DNA of 64,000 nucleotides from Pseudomonas vranovensis DSM 16006 (GTDB lineage Bacteria; Pseudomonadota; Gammaproteobacteria; Pseudomonadales; Pseudomonadaceae): contig NZ_AUED01000001.1 of assembly GCF_000425805.1 (NCBI RefSeq), positions 434,001-498,000 on the forward strand. The letters run 5' to 3'. The translations under genes and the position numbers were made by a program. Below, piece after piece: positions 43,186-53,278 of this stretch. The notes below the pieces were generated by a model that worked only from the letters and a program-made list of their open reading frames with translations, did no database searches and was not told the origin of the DNA. The first letter of the stretch is position 1, and the number at the start of each line of letters is the position of its first letter.

Positions 43186-43440
43186 CTATTTGCTGCGTCC
43201 AACCTTGTAGATCTGCAGGGCGCGCTGCGCTGAAGCATTGCACAGCTCTTCATCGCCTGCTTTTTGTGCCTGCTTGGCCTGATCGAGCAATTCGCGAAAC
43301 TCATCGACCTTACCACCGGCAAGGGCCTGGCCGTCGGTCTTGTCGATATTTTCGAGCTGTTTGATGCTGTCATCGCATTCAGTGGCGAAGGCGGAACTGC
43401 CCAGTGTCAGTGTGACGATAAACGCTGCCAGGTACTTCAT
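43186..43440 (-). CDS. Small periplasmic protein (84 aa)
   Basis: Unrecognised. Signal peptide MKYLAAFIVTLTLGSSAFA, then a helical mature part with two Cys (one at the N-terminus, one in EELCNASAQ). GGGAGA precedes ATG 43440. Probably a secreted helical hairpin held by a disulfide. Confidence 0.7.
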   Translation of the reverse strand: MKYLAAFIVTLTLGSSAFATECDDSIKQLENIDKTDGQALAGGKVDEFRELLDQAKQAQKAGDEELCNASAQRALQIYKVGRSK

Positions 43441-43611
43441 AACGGTTCTCCCGAACGAAATAAAACCAGCCAGACGCGAGTACAGCACGCTCGTGTCAAC
43501 CTATTGAGCGTAGCTCACCTGTGCGGGTTGCCCGAATCTGCCAGTCTCCCGCAGACAAGTGCCACGAAGAGCCGCTGGGACAACCGTTGAACAGCAAGGA
43601 TCAGGTATGGC

Positions 43612-43848
43612 TCAAACCGTCCGTAGTTGAGGAAAGACCGCATAGTGACAGCTGGGCTCGCTGTTTCTTCTGGCGCATTCGGCGTCGGCCTCGGCCCGGG
43701 TGGGATAGCTGGGCTTGAGTCGAAGCTTTTCCTGATTGTCATAGAGGTCAAAACCTCCCGTGACAGTAGTTGCGTAGTATCGAGTGCCGTTGCGTACAGA
43801 ATGCGTCTCAATGGGCACTGCTGGAACGACAACGAATCTTGGCAGCAT
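43612..43848 (-). CDS. Small hypothetical protein (78 aa)
   Basis: Unrecognised soluble protein with a strand-rich middle (TRYYATTVTGGFDLYDNQEKLRL) followed by a helix with EADAECARRN. GGGGAGG lies nine bases before the ATG, supporting translation. Confidence 0.6.
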   Translation of the reverse strand: MLPRFVVVPAVPIETHSVRNGTRYYATTVTGGFDLYDNQEKLRLKPSYPTRAEADAECARRNSEPSCHYAVFPQLRTV

Positions 43849-44001
43849 TTTTTATACCTCCCCAGGTAAGACTTAAGTATTAGTCGCTGTGTTGACAGCC
43901 AACAAGGTCGTTAGCGACCAAAACAGTGCCTCACGAGGCCGTTGCGACGCAGATGCCCAGCGCAAGCGATTGTCCGCTCGTCTGTTTCTGATAAGGGTAA
44001 A

Positions 44002-44020
44002 AATGCAAACAATTCTCATT
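44002..44020. promoter_or_regulatory. Fur-box-like site upstream of small genes
   Basis: AATGCAAACAATTCTCATT fits the iron-box pattern of Pseudomonas, with a particularly good right half (ATTCTCATT). Lies about 80 bases before a 64-codon ORF and near its likely promoter. Confidence 0.5.
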
Positions 44021-44102
44021 GGCTTTGATGTGGTGTAATCTCGCCGCCTTTCAGGCGGCACCTGGATTGCGTGCCTTCAATCAGCGCAACGTGAGGATGG
44101 GG

Positions 44103-44297
44103 ATGGACGATAAACAAGGCGCTGCGGCGATGCTGGAATGGCGGGCCAGGTATCTTGGCGAGCACTCCCTGCAAGAAGCGGAATATGACCAGGCCCTGTT
44201 GGCTGCAGAGCGGCTTGAGCACTCAGGCTCGGTGAGTGCCAGTGAATGGGTACAGATGGTTCGACAGGCCAATGCCGCGTTGCTTCGCCAGGAGTGA
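44103..44297 (+). CDS. Small hypothetical protein (64 aa)
   Basis: Unrecognised helical protein (MDDKQGAAAMLEWRARYLGE ... ANAALLRQE). GAGG six bases before ATG 44103. A Fur-box-like site lies upstream. Confidence 0.55.
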   Translation: MDDKQGAAAMLEWRARYLGEHSLQEAEYDQALLAAERLEHSGSVSASEWVQMVRQANAALLRQE

Positions 44298-44345
44298 GCT
44301 GTAATCATTGCGCACTTATACAGGCGCGAAAATCTGGAACCTTCG

Positions 44346-44519
44346 ATGCACGACGAACAAGACCTTCACGAACCCGAACACGATCACTTGCTGGATCATG
44401 AGTTCTATGACGCCGATCCCGCGCTACAGGACGAAGTCGACCCGATGTATGATCCGGCGGATGAGGAAGAAGACGACGTGGACTGGGACGAAGGCGTCGA
44501 TACCCTGGACGACTTGTAG
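44346..44519 (+). CDS. Very acidic 57-aa protein
   Basis: Frame MHDEQDLHEPEHDHLLDHEF ... VDTLDDL; nearly half of the residues are Asp or Glu. Uninterrupted, with strong third-position G/C bias. The ribosome site is weak. It may be a metal-binding or DNA-mimic-like small protein, but this is guesswork. Followed by a GC-rich hairpin. Confidence 0.5.
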   Translation: MHDEQDLHEPEHDHLLDHEFYDADPALQDEVDPMYDPADEEEDDVDWDEGVDTLDDL

Positions 44520-44520
44520 T

Positions 44521-44582
44521 CGCGGGGTTGCCCCGCGATGCAGTGCGTCAGGCAGACTGCTATCGCGGGCGAGCCCGCTCTT
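44521..44582. repeat. REP-like hairpins after small acidic gene
   Basis: GCGGGG-ttg-CCCCGC at 44522 and GCGGGC-ga-GCCCGC at about 44566, the inverted repeats typical of Pseudomonas REP sequences between genes; likely acts as a terminator or mRNA end. Confidence 0.5.
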
Positions 44583-44595
44583 AAAAGTGGTGGAA

Positions 44596-45009
44596 CTATC
44601 GCCCGTCTACCGAGAATCTGCCGGCACCGGTAACGGCGAGCAGCAGCAAGCCGCCGGTGATGCTCATGTTCTTGAAGAACTGAACGCTGTTGGCGGCACG
44701 CGCCGGGTCGACCATGTTCCAGAATGGGTGGCCGATAACGGCGGTACCCACCACGAACAGGGCGAACAGAAACGCCAGTGGGCGGGTATAGAACCCGAGA
44801 ATCAACAGTATTGCGATGAAGAACTCCATGGCTACTGCCACCCCGGCAGCCACCTGGGGCATGGGCGCGCCCAGGGAGCCGAGGTACTCGACGGTACCGG
44901 AAAAGCCGGTCATCTTGCTCCAGCCAGACATCACGAACAGGATCATCAATAGAATCCGCGCAAGCAGGATGATCACGTCACGCTGGTTGTCGAACAGGGT
45001 ATAGCGCAT
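44596..45009 (-). CDS. DoxX-family membrane protein
   Basis: A 137-residue four-helix inner-membrane protein of the DoxX family: ARILLMILFVMSGWSKMTGF in helix 1 and GFYTRPLAFLFAL in helix 3. Members are linked to oxidative-stress or quinone metabolism. ATG 45009 has AAGGAAGG five bases upstream; the 52 extra upstream codons cover the tRNA-side DNA and are rejected. Confidence 0.85.
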   Translation of the reverse strand: MRYTLFDNQRDVIILLARILLMILFVMSGWSKMTGFSGTVEYLGSLGAPMPQVAAGVAVAMEFFIAILLILGFYTRPLAFLFALFVVGTAVIGHPFWNMVDPARAANSVQFFKNMSITGGLLLLAVTGAGRFSVDGR

Positions 45010-45101
45010 GGCTGCCTTCCTTTGTGATGGGGCAATTTCACCATAGCAGGTGCGTGCAGCCTTTGCGCCGCAGGCAGGGAAGGGCATGAATCGCAGGCAA
45101 C

Positions 45102-45128
45102 AAAAAGGCGCCTTGAAGGCGCCTTTTT
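45102..45128 (-). terminator. Terminator of tRNA-Leu
   Basis: AAAAAGGCGCC-ttga-AGGCGCCTTTTT just beyond the 3' end of the tRNA on its strand. Confidence 0.85.
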
Positions 45129-45135
45129 CAGAAGA

Positions 45136-45220
45136 TGGTGCGAGTGGCGGGACTCGAACCCGCAAGGCTCACGCCGGCAGATTTTAAGTCTGCTGTGTAT
45201 ACCAATTCCACCACACTCGC
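45136..45220 (-). tRNA. tRNA-Leu (anticodon UAA)
   Basis: Full 85-base class II tRNA on the minus strand: GCGAGTG acceptor, D arm GTGGTGGAATTGGTATAC, anticodon stem-loop CAGACTTAAAATCTG, long variable arm, T arm GGGTTCGAGTCCC and an encoded CCA. Anticodon TAA reads UUA/UUG leucine codons. Confidence 0.97.
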
Positions 45221-45369
45221 ACAGGTTTGAAAGCGTCTGGCGACCGGGCGCGCGATTGAATCAAAGCCCTGGGGAAAATGCTTTTCCTCCGCAATCAAGC
45301 GTGCTTTATAACTCATCGTTATATTTGAGTCAACCGCACGCCGGCCCCCAGGTGTCGCTTGGGCGGGGC

Positions 45370-45597
45370 TTATCGACGGATTCGATGTGCAACGTCGCGA
45401 AGTTGCTCAACTGAAGCTTGCAGCCCCTGAATCTGCCCCAGCACCTCGGCGGCATCGGTGTGGTGGACCGAGCACTGCAGGTAGCGGGCGTGGCCTCCTA
45501 GCTCTCGCGACACACGTTCAAGTTCGCGTGCGGTGCTGTGCAAATCGTCGTGAATGCCTTTCATCCGTGGGTCGGCAGCCAAGTGTTGCGCCCTCAT
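45370..45597 (-). CDS. Small helical protein (75 aa)
   Basis: Unrecognised. Coiled-coil-like sequence (LERVSRELGGHARYLQ, VLGQIQGLQASVEQLRDVAHRI). The start is uncertain: ATG 45597 or internal ATG 45564; neither has a strong ribosome site. Probably a real core gene given codon bias. Confidence 0.5.
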   Translation of the reverse strand: MRAQHLAADPRMKGIHDDLHSTARELERVSRELGGHARYLQCSVHHTDAAEVLGQIQGLQASVEQLRDVAHRIRR

Positions 45598-45702
45598 TAA
45601 TGGTTGATACGAGCAGGGAAGGGCTGACTATAGAGCAATTGACACCGAAATGTCATTCGGCCACTGTACCGCTCATTGGATCCAACATGAGCCAGTCGCG
45701 AC

Positions 45703-45963
45703 GTGTCTGCCCCCGAGCTCCCTTCACCTCAGCCACCCAGGTCTCGTGCCCGGTGGTTCTGGCGCTTGCTGTTCGTCAATGCCTGGTTGGCAGCAGCCTT
45801 TCTGTTTTTCAGCCTGATCGCATCGGGTGTACTGCTGGTGTTGATGGGCAGTGATCCGGACCTTGCCACCGAGCAGCGGGTATACGCGTTTACCGGTGGG
45901 GCACTGATTCTGGCGGGGTGCCTGTACCTTGTGTTCAAGACCCGCCCCAGGCAAACACAGTAG
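45703..45963 (+). CDS. Small two-helix membrane protein (86 aa)
   Basis: Unrecognised. Two transmembrane helices at about residues 20-47 and 63-80, with a Pro-rich N-terminus. GTG start without a strong ribosome site, hence moderate confidence. Precedes the sensor kinase gene by about 90 bases. Confidence 0.5.
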   Translation: MSAPELPSPQPPRSRARWFWRLLFVNAWLAAAFLFFSLIASGVLLVLMGSDPDLATEQRVYAFTGGALILAGCLYLVFKTRPRQTQ

Positions 45964-46054
45964 CGACACACCGGAACAATTGCCGGGCCTGAGTCGTTGC
46001 AAGCAGCGTATGCTGTCTATTCTTGACTACGTCTGCGATTTGCGTGGAGCTGCC

Positions 46055-47209
46055 ATGGGGCCTTCTGATCGCTCGGATTTACACACCATGCATGCCAGTC
46101 GTTATGAGCAACTGGTGCAGGCGGTGGTGGACTACGCCATCTATATGCTTGATGTCGATGGGTATGTAGTGTCCTGGAACGCAGGTGCACAACGGATCAA
46201 GGGTTGGCGCGCCGACGAAGTGATCGGCAAGCATTTCTCGCTGTTTTTCACCGAGCAGGATTGTGTCGAAGGCAAGCCGGCCAGGCTCCTGGCGTTGGCC
46301 TTGAGTACCGGTGTTGCCCAGGATGAGGGCTGGCGTGTGCGCAAGGACGGCACGCAGTTCTGGGCTTTGGCAGCACTGGATGTGGTCCGTGGGACGGAGG
46401 GCGAAATTGTCGGCCTTGCGAAAGTCACCCGCGACATCACCGACCGCCGCGAGGCAGCCCAGCAGCTCGATGCCATGCGTGCGCAGTTGTTCCAGGCGCA
46501 AAAGCTTGAAGCCCTCGGCCAATTGACCGGGGGCATGGCCCATGACTTCAACAACCTTCTGACCATCATTCTCGGCTCGGCCCGCCTGGCCCTCAGCAGC
46601 CGGGATCCGCAGCGTACCCAGCGTTTGCTCGAGCATATTCTCGATGCCGGTGAGCGGGGCACCCAGATGACCCAGCAGTTGCTGAGTTTTGCCCGGCACA
46701 AGGCAATGAACACCGGAAGGGTCGCCTTGCCCCCCTTGATCGATTCGACGCGGATGTTGCTCGGGCAGGCACTGCCCAAAGACATCGAGCTGCATATACG
46801 GATCGACGAAGACGTGCAGGATGTCGAAGTCGATGGTAGTCAACTGCAGATGGTCTTGCTCAACCTGATCTTCAATGCCCGCGATGCCGTCGAGCACGAC
46901 GGGGTGATCGACTTGCGGGCGCGCAACTGCCACTTGCAAGGGGAGGTCGATGACCTGCAGGGCAGCTTTGTGCGCCTGGATGTCAGCGACAATGGCCGAG
47001 GCATTGCCCCGCATGTGCTGCCGCGTATTTTTGAACCTTTTTTCACCACCAAGGCCTTTGGCAAGGGAACTGGATTAGGGTTGAGCCAGGTCTATGGTTT
47101 TGCCAGGCAAAGCAATGGCGCGGTCACCGTCGTCAGCAGCGCCGACAACGGCACTTGCATGACGCTGTACCTGCCGGCCTACCAACCGGTCACCTCAACG
47201 ACGAATTGA
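46055..47209 (+). CDS. PAS sensor histidine kinase, soluble
   Basis: A 384-residue kinase without membrane segments. PAS domain about residues 18-130 (IYMLDVDGYVVSWNAGAQRIKG...KDGTQFW), HisKA with His163 in GGMAHDFNNLLT, and HATPase_c with NLIFNARDA, DNGRGI and GTGLGLSQVYG. The PAS class resembles light/redox-type sensors, but no conserved Cys is seen. The 42 upstream codons are rejected; GGAG precedes ATG 46055. First gene of a kinase, KaiC-like ATPase, receiver operon. Confidence 0.9.
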   Translation: MGPSDRSDLHTMHASRYEQLVQAVVDYAIYMLDVDGYVVSWNAGAQRIKGWRADEVIGKHFSLFFTEQDCVEGKPARLLALALSTGVAQDEGWRVRKDGTQFWALAALDVVRGTEGEIVGLAKVTRDITDRREAAQQLDAMRAQLFQAQKLEALGQLTGGMAHDFNNLLTIILGSARLALSSRDPQRTQRLLEHILDAGERGTQMTQQLLSFARHKAMNTGRVALPPLIDSTRMLLGQALPKDIELHIRIDEDVQDVEVDGSQLQMVLLNLIFNARDAVEHDGVIDLRARNCHLQGEVDDLQGSFVRLDVSDNGRGIAPHVLPRIFEPFFTTKAFGKGTGLGLSQVYGFARQSNGAVTVVSSADNGTCMTLYLPAYQPVTSTTN

Positions 47210-47224
47210 ACAGGTCGCACTATC

Positions 47225-48667
47225 GTGGAACAGCTCAAACGACTTGCCACCGATATTACTGGGCTCGATGCGCTACTCAAGGGCGGTCTGATCGTCGGCG
47301 CCTCCTACATTGTTCAAGGGCGACCGGGGTCGGGCAAGACGATTCTGGCCAACCAACTGGCCTTCAACCATGTCGGCCAGGGTGGGCGAGTACTGGTAGC
47401 GACCTTGTTGAGCGAATCCCACGAGCGCTTGTTCCAGTACCTTTCGACCCTGGCCTTTTTCGATCCGGCTCTGATCGGCAATCAGATCCAGTTTGTCAGC
47501 GCATTCGACACGCTGGAGAGCGAAGGGTTGGACGAGGTGGTCAAGTTGCTGCGTGGGGAAATCAATCGTCACCAGGCTACGTTGTTGATCGTCGACGGCT
47601 TGCTCACCGCCCGCTCCCGGGCTGAAACGCCTCTTGATACCAAGAAATTCATTGCCGAGCTGCAAGGGCATGCGGCGTTCGCGGGCTGCACGGTGCTGTT
47701 TCTCACCAGTTCGCGACTGGACGACGGTAGCCCGGAGCACACCATGGTCGATGGTGTGATCGAATTGGGCGAGGAGTTGGTCGGCAACCGCTCGATCCGG
47801 CGCATCCAGCTGCGCAAGACGCGAGGCAGCGGGGCGCTGTCAGGTTTGCATGAATGCGAGATCACGGATCACGGCCTGCAGGTCTACCCCAGGCTGGAAT
47901 CGCTCTACAGCCACCCGAGCAGCTTGGGCAGCGATGTGCTTGGCCGAGTCGGCAGTGGTGTGAAGGTATTCGATGAGCTGTTGGGCGGTGGGTTGCCCGA
48001 CGCGTCGCTGACCCTGGTGATGGGGCCTTCGGGTATCGGCAAGACGTCCCTGGGTGTGAGTTTCCTGGCCGCGTCCACTGTCGATGCACCCGGCCTGCAT
48101 TTTGGCTTTTATGAGACGCCCCAGCGTTTGCGCCTCAAGGCCAGCGCCCTTGGCCATGACTTTGCCGGCCTGGAGCGTAGCGGCGCATTGCATATCGTCT
48201 GGCAGCCAACTACCGAGGGGTTGCTCGATGATGTCGGTGCGCGTTTGCTGCAGCACGTCCAGGCGCATGGCATTCGTCGTGTGCTGATCGACAGCCTGGG
48301 CGCCTTCACCCGACTGGCGACCAATCCTGCGAGGCTGAATGAATTCTTCCGCGCCCTGACCGGCGAACTGCGCGCCCGTGACGTCTGTGTCATGGCCACC
48401 TGGGAAATGCGCGATATCTTCGGATCAGAAATCAACGCACCTGCACCAGACCTCTCGAGCATCGTCGACAACCTGCTGCTGATGCGATTTGTCGAGCTGG
48501 ACTCGGAACTCAAGCGCCTGTTGTCGATTCTCAAGGTGAGGGACAGCTATTACGATCCGGCGCTGTTGGAGCTGATCATCAGCGACCAGGGTATTGATCT
48601 GAAAAAAGCCTTCACCCAGGCCACGGCGGTGCTGTCCGGTACCGCGACGCCGGTGCAGGGCGCGTGA
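47225..48667 (+). CDS. KaiC-like double RecA-domain ATPase
   Basis: A 480-residue protein with two KaiC/RecA domains. Domain 1 has Walker A GRPGSGKT near residue 33 and LLIVDGLL as Walker B; domain 2 has GPSGIGKT near 261 and VLIDSLGAF. LSESHERL and YETPQRL hold the acidic residues that follow the first strand in KaiC, and the end ILKVRDSYYDPALLELIISDQGI copies the KaiC C-terminal pattern. No KaiA or KaiB gene is adjacent. Proteobacterial KaiC relatives act in stress adaptation and two-component signalling. Start 16 bases after the kinase gene. Confidence 0.9.
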   Translation: MEQLKRLATDITGLDALLKGGLIVGASYIVQGRPGSGKTILANQLAFNHVGQGGRVLVATLLSESHERLFQYLSTLAFFDPALIGNQIQFVSAFDTLESEGLDEVVKLLRGEINRHQATLLIVDGLLTARSRAETPLDTKKFIAELQGHAAFAGCTVLFLTSSRLDDGSPEHTMVDGVIELGEELVGNRSIRRIQLRKTRGSGALSGLHECEITDHGLQVYPRLESLYSHPSSLGSDVLGRVGSGVKVFDELLGGGLPDASLTLVMGPSGIGKTSLGVSFLAASTVDAPGLHFGFYETPQRLRLKASALGHDFAGLERSGALHIVWQPTTEGLLDDVGARLLQHVQAHGIRRVLIDSLGAFTRLATNPARLNEFFRALTGELRARDVCVMATWEMRDIFGSEINAPAPDLSSIVDNLLLMRFVELDSELKRLLSILKVRDSYYDPALLELIISDQGIDLKKAFTQATAVLSGTATPVQGA

Positions 48668-48686
48668 GTCTGCAGGCTGCACTGCC

Positions 48687-49058
48687 ATGAGTACGATTCT
48701 GGTCGTCGACGACGAGTACTTGATCGCCAATATCCTCGGCTACGCCCTTGAGGATGAAGGCTACGTGGTCGAAACGGCCAGCAATGGGCAGAAGGCACTG
48801 GATTTCTTGAAAGAAAAGCGCGTGGAGCTGGTGATCACCGACTACATGATGCCGCAGCTCAATGGCGAAGAGCTGGCAAGAAAGATCCGCGAAGAATTGC
48901 AATTGCAGGGCTTGCCGGTCATTTTGATGAGCGGTGCCCAGGCCCATCAGGGGCGAGACAATCCCGACTTGTTCGTAGCTGTGTTCGACAAGCCGTTCGA
49001 CATCGACAAGATGATTGCCAAGGTCAAGGAGCTGGTCGGCGCACCCGAACCATCATGA
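48687..49058 (+). CDS. Single-domain response regulator
   Basis: A 123-residue receiver with no output domain: acidic pair VVDDE at residues 8-10, phospho-acceptor Asp52 (VITDYMMP), Ser82 and Lys102 (DKPFD). It likely receives phosphate from the PAS kinase and contacts the KaiC-like ATPase. Starts 19 bases after the ATPase gene, so the three are an operon. Confidence 0.92.
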   Translation: MSTILVVDDEYLIANILGYALEDEGYVVETASNGQKALDFLKEKRVELVITDYMMPQLNGEELARKIREELQLQGLPVILMSGAQAHQGRDNPDLFVAVFDKPFDIDKMIAKVKELVGAPEPS

Positions 49059-49130
49059 GGCCATTGCGGCCTGCTGCCAGGGCTTGCGTGGCAGGGTCAA
49101 GCGCATCCGTGCGGCTTGAGTCAGCGAGGG

Positions 49131-49331
49131 TTACTCGTGATGCTCGTCTCCTTTGTCCGGTGCCGGGCTGCCGGCCTGGATGCGTTTGAAAATCTCCTCG
49201 CGGTGCACCTGGACATCTTTGGGTGCATCGATGCCGATCCTCACTTGCATACCTTTGACGCCCAGAATGGTGACTTTGATGTCGTCATTGATGACGATGC
49301 TTTCGCCAACCTTGCGGGTGAGTATCAGCAT
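49131..49331 (-). CDS. csrA: CsrA/RsmA-family RNA-binding regulator
   Basis: A 66-residue Csr[15 protein letters not shown] at the N-terminus (Arg6-containing RNA-binding strand), [15 protein letters not shown], and [14 protein letters not shown] with the second RNA-binding surface (Arg44 region). It binds GGA motifs in mRNA leaders. Excellent ribosome site AAGGAGATATAA. Pseudomonas usually has several CsrA paralogues (RsmA, RsmE and others); which one this is cannot be told. Confidence 0.93.
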   Translation of the reverse strand: MLILTRKVGESIVINDDIKVTILGVKGMQVRIGIDAPKDVQVHREEIFKRIQAGSPAPDKGDEHHE

Positions 49332-49611
49332 TTATATCTCCTTGGTAACGTAAGTTGCCCCACAGGCCTTGCCTGCAGCGGCCGGAAACACGCGCAACGC
49401 GTTCCTCTATTCCTTCATTAAAGACGCTTTCGGCGGATATTAATTCCTCCGAACACAGATTCTGTAGTGAGTCTTTAGTAGCAGGTCCCCAGGGGGCAAT
49501 TGAGCGCTCCGCAGCAGCGAACGCTGCTCACACCCGCAAGCATAGGGGGGTTGGACGAATATGGGAAATTTCTCTGCATGATATGAGAACTATGGTCAAT
49601 CGAAGGCAATT

Positions 49612-50622
49612 TCAAGGGGCAATACCCTGTAGAAACAACAACAGGCGAACTTCCTCGACCTCCAGGCCCTTGCGTTTTCGTGCAGTTGGCAGTTTGGCCA
49701 ACTCGCCACGGGCAAAACACTCCAGCAAGGCCGGATGAATGTAGCAACGTCGGCACACCGCTGGCGTATTGCCCAGGCGCAGGGCCACGTGCTTGACCGT
49801 TTCAACGATTTGCTGGCGAGCCTGTGGCTCCGGTTGCCACTGCAGCGTGCGCAATCGGTTCAGAGCCAGGGTGCTGCCCGCCCAGGTGCGGTAGTCCTTG
49901 GCGGTAAAGTCGCTGCCGGTCAGCTGTTGCAAGAAGGCGTTGACGTCGGCCGAGCCGATGCAATGGCGTTGGCCCTGTTCATCCTGGTACTGGAACAGGT
50001 CCTGGCCCGGCAAGTCCATGCAACGCTTGACCAGATTGGCCAGGCGGCGGTTGCGCAGGGTCACCTGGTGTTCGATGCCGCTTTTGCCGCGAAAGCAGAA
50101 GCGTATGGCGCTGCCCTGGACCTTGACGTGGCGATTGCGCAGGGTGGTCAGGCCAAATGAGTGGTTGTCGCGGGCATATTGGCGGCTGCCCACTCGTATC
50201 AGTGTGGTGTCGAGCAGGCTCACGACCAGCGCCAGGACCTTTTCCCGGTCCAACCCGGGGCGTGCCAGGTGGCTGTCCAGCTGGCTGCGCAGCTTGGGCA
50301 GCAGGTTGGCGAAGGCCAGCATGCGGCCGTACTTGTGGCTGTCGCGAAAGTCCCGCCACTGCAAGTGATAGCGATATTGCTTGCGGCCGCGTGCATCACG
50401 CCCGGTGGCTTGCAGGTGGCCGCACGGGTCGGCACAGATCCACACGTCGGTGTAGGCCGGGGGAATGGCCAGCGCCTTGATGCGCTCCAGGGTGACGGGG
50501 TCGTTGATGCGCCGGCCCGCGGCATCGACATAGACAAAGGACCCACGCAGTGTTTTTCGACGCAGGCCCGGCTGGCTGTCATCGACATAGTGCAACTCAT
50601 CGGGCAGGGGAATGTCGGGCAT
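49612..50622 (-). CDS. DNA topoisomerase IB
   Basis: A 336-residue type IB topoisomerase of the poxvirus/bacterial class. Catalytic residues: KYGRMLAF region, the TTLIRVGSRQYARDNHSFGLTTL block with the catalytic Arg, KDYRTWAG, and Tyr294 in RRCYIHP. It relaxes supercoils through a 3'-phosphotyrosine intermediate. Length is normal. Leftward, just after modC. Confidence 0.92.
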   Translation of the reverse strand: MPDIPLPDELHYVDDSQPGLRRKTLRGSFVYVDAAGRRINDPVTLERIKALAIPPAYTDVWICADPCGHLQATGRDARGRKQYRYHLQWRDFRDSHKYGRMLAFANLLPKLRSQLDSHLARPGLDREKVLALVVSLLDTTLIRVGSRQYARDNHSFGLTTLRNRHVKVQGSAIRFCFRGKSGIEHQVTLRNRRLANLVKRCMDLPGQDLFQYQDEQGQRHCIGSADVNAFLQQLTGSDFTAKDYRTWAGSTLALNRLRTLQWQPEPQARQQIVETVKHVALRLGNTPAVCRRCYIHPALLECFARGELAKLPTARKRKGLEVEEVRLLLFLQGIAP

Positions 50623-50666
50623 AGTCCGGGGTCCGATCGCGAGGGCCTGTTCTATGGACCTCGCGA

Positions 50667-51755
50667 TCAGCCCAGCAGTGCCACCGACTTGATCTGCGCC
50701 ACCAGTTGCTGGCCTGTATGCAAGCCCAGTTGGTCGGCCGAATAGCGCGTGATTCGCGCCAGCAGCACGTTGCCATCGGCCTCCAGGCTCACCAGTACAT
50801 GGGCGCTGTTATCTGCCGGCTGGTGACCGGTGACCTGCACCGGCAGCCGATTGAGAATGCTCGACTGGCTCTCGTGGGCCAGGCTCAGGCTGACATCACG
50901 GGCCTGGATTTTCAGGCGCAACGAGGTGCCGAGGGCCATTGGGTCGTGGGTAAGGCGCAGTTGCAAGGCGCTGCCCGGCAGTTGCAGGCCGAGCAATTGA
51001 TACCCCGGATCGTAGCTGTTCACCTGGCCCTCAATGATGACTCCGGCGTCGTCACCCCGCGCCAGGGGCAGGTCGAGGCGGGCAAGGGTGGCGGCAATCG
51101 GGCCGCTGGCCTGGACTTTGCCGTGCTCCAGCAGCACCAGGTGATCGGCCAGGCGGGCAACTTCATCCTGGGCGTGGCTGACGTAAATCAGCGGGATCTC
51201 CAACTCGTCGTGCAAGCGCTCGAGGTAGGGCAGGATTTCGCGCTTGCGCGGCCCATCGAGGGCCGCCAGCGGCTCGTCCATCAATAAAAGCTGCGGGCTG
51301 CTGAGCAGCGCTCGGGCAATGCCCACACGCTGGGCTTCGCCGCCGGACAGGGTGGCTGGCTTGCGCTCGAGCAGGTGCTCGATACCCAGCAGCGCGCAGG
51401 CCTGGTCCAGGCTGACCTTGCAATCTTTCGCGTCAATGCGTCGCCAGCCGAAGGTCAGGTTGCCCTGTACCGACAGGTGCGGGAACAGGCTGGCCTCCTG
51501 GAACACATAGCCGATCGGGCGTAAGTGGGGGGCCAGGAAATGCTTGCGCCGCGAGTCTTGCCATACCTGGCCGTTGACTTCGATGTAGGCCTCGGGCGCG
51601 CGTTCCAGGCCGGCCAGGCAGCGCAAGCAGGTGGTCTTGCCGGAGCCGGAGTGGCCAAACAGGGCACTGATGCCGCGCCCAGGCAACTGCAGGTCGACAT
51701 CCAGTTCAAAATCGTTGCGGGCAACCTTGAGCCGCGCATGAATCGTTGCGCTCAT
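50667..51755 (-). CDS. modC: Molybdate ABC transporter ATPase
   Basis: A 362-residue ATPase: Walker [10 protein letters not shown] near residue 37, signature [15 protein letters not shown], Walker [13 protein letters not shown], and a C-terminal molybdate-binding (TOBE/MOP) domain from about residue 290. Starts right after modB: TGA-GTG-ATG, with ATG preferred because GGAG lies seven bases ahead. Third gene of modABC. Confidence 0.95.
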   Translation of the reverse strand: MSATIHARLKVARNDFELDVDLQLPGRGISALFGHSGSGKTTCLRCLAGLERAPEAYIEVNGQVWQDSRRKHFLAPHLRPIGYVFQEASLFPHLSVQGNLTFGWRRIDAKDCKVSLDQACALLGIEHLLERKPATLSGGEAQRVGIARALLSSPQLLLMDEPLAALDGPRKREILPYLERLHDELEIPLIYVSHAQDEVARLADHLVLLEHGKVQASGPIAATLARLDLPLARGDDAGVIIEGQVNSYDPGYQLLGLQLPGSALQLRLTHDPMALGTSLRLKIQARDVSLSLAHESQSSILNRLPVQVTGHQPADNSAHVLVSLEADGNVLLARITRYSADQLGLHTGQQLVAQIKSVALLG

Positions 51756-51758
51756 CAC

Positions 51759-52438
51759 TCAACTCCAGGCCGACTTGCCCCGGCGACTGGTGTACAGCGC
51801 CAGCAGCACGAGGAACGAGAACACTAGCATGGCACCCGCCAGCCAGTGCGCTTGGGCGTATTCCATGGCTTCGACGTGGTCGAAGATCTGCACCGACACC
51901 ACGCGAGTCTTGTCGGGGATGTTGCCGCCAATCATCAGCACTACGCCAAATTCGCCCACGGTATGGGCAAAGCCAAGGATGCTGGCAGTGATAAAGCCTG
52001 GGCGGGCAAGCGGCAACACCACATGGACAAAGCAGTCCCAGGGCGTGGCACGCAGGGTCGCGGCCACCTCCAGCGGGCGTTCGCCAATGGCGCTGAAGGC
52101 GTTCTGCAGTGGTTGCACGACAAAGGGCATCGAGTAGATCACCGAGCCGATTACCAGGCCTGTGAAGCTGAACACCACGGTGCCCAGCCCCATGGCCTGG
52201 GTGGCCTGGCCGATCCAGCCGTGCGGGCCGAGGGCCAGCAGCAGGTAGAAGCCGATAACCGTGGGGGGGAGCACTAGGGGCAAAGCCACCACAGCCCCCA
52301 CCGGCCCACGCAGCCAGGAGCGCGTGCGCGCCAGCCACCAGGCGATGGGGGTGCCGACCAACAGCAGAATCAACGTGGTCAGGCTGGCCAGTTTCAAGGT
52401 CAGCCAGATGGCACCCAGGTCGCTGGCATCCAGAGGCA

Positions 52439-52439
<1 letters not shown>
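51759..52439 (-). CDS. modB: Molybdate ABC transporter permease
   Basis: A 226-residue inner-membrane permease with five to six helices and the EAA loop EVAATLRATPWDCFVHVVLPLARPG that docks with ModC. Its ATG overlaps the modA stop by one base (TGATG). Normal length for ModB. Confidence 0.95.

Positions 52440-53278
<839 letters not shown>

Noticed and set aside
47225..48667. Circadian clock locus
   Set aside because: kaiA and kaiB are absent, and the neighbours are a PAS kinase and a lone receiver; only a KaiC-like ATPase can be claimed.
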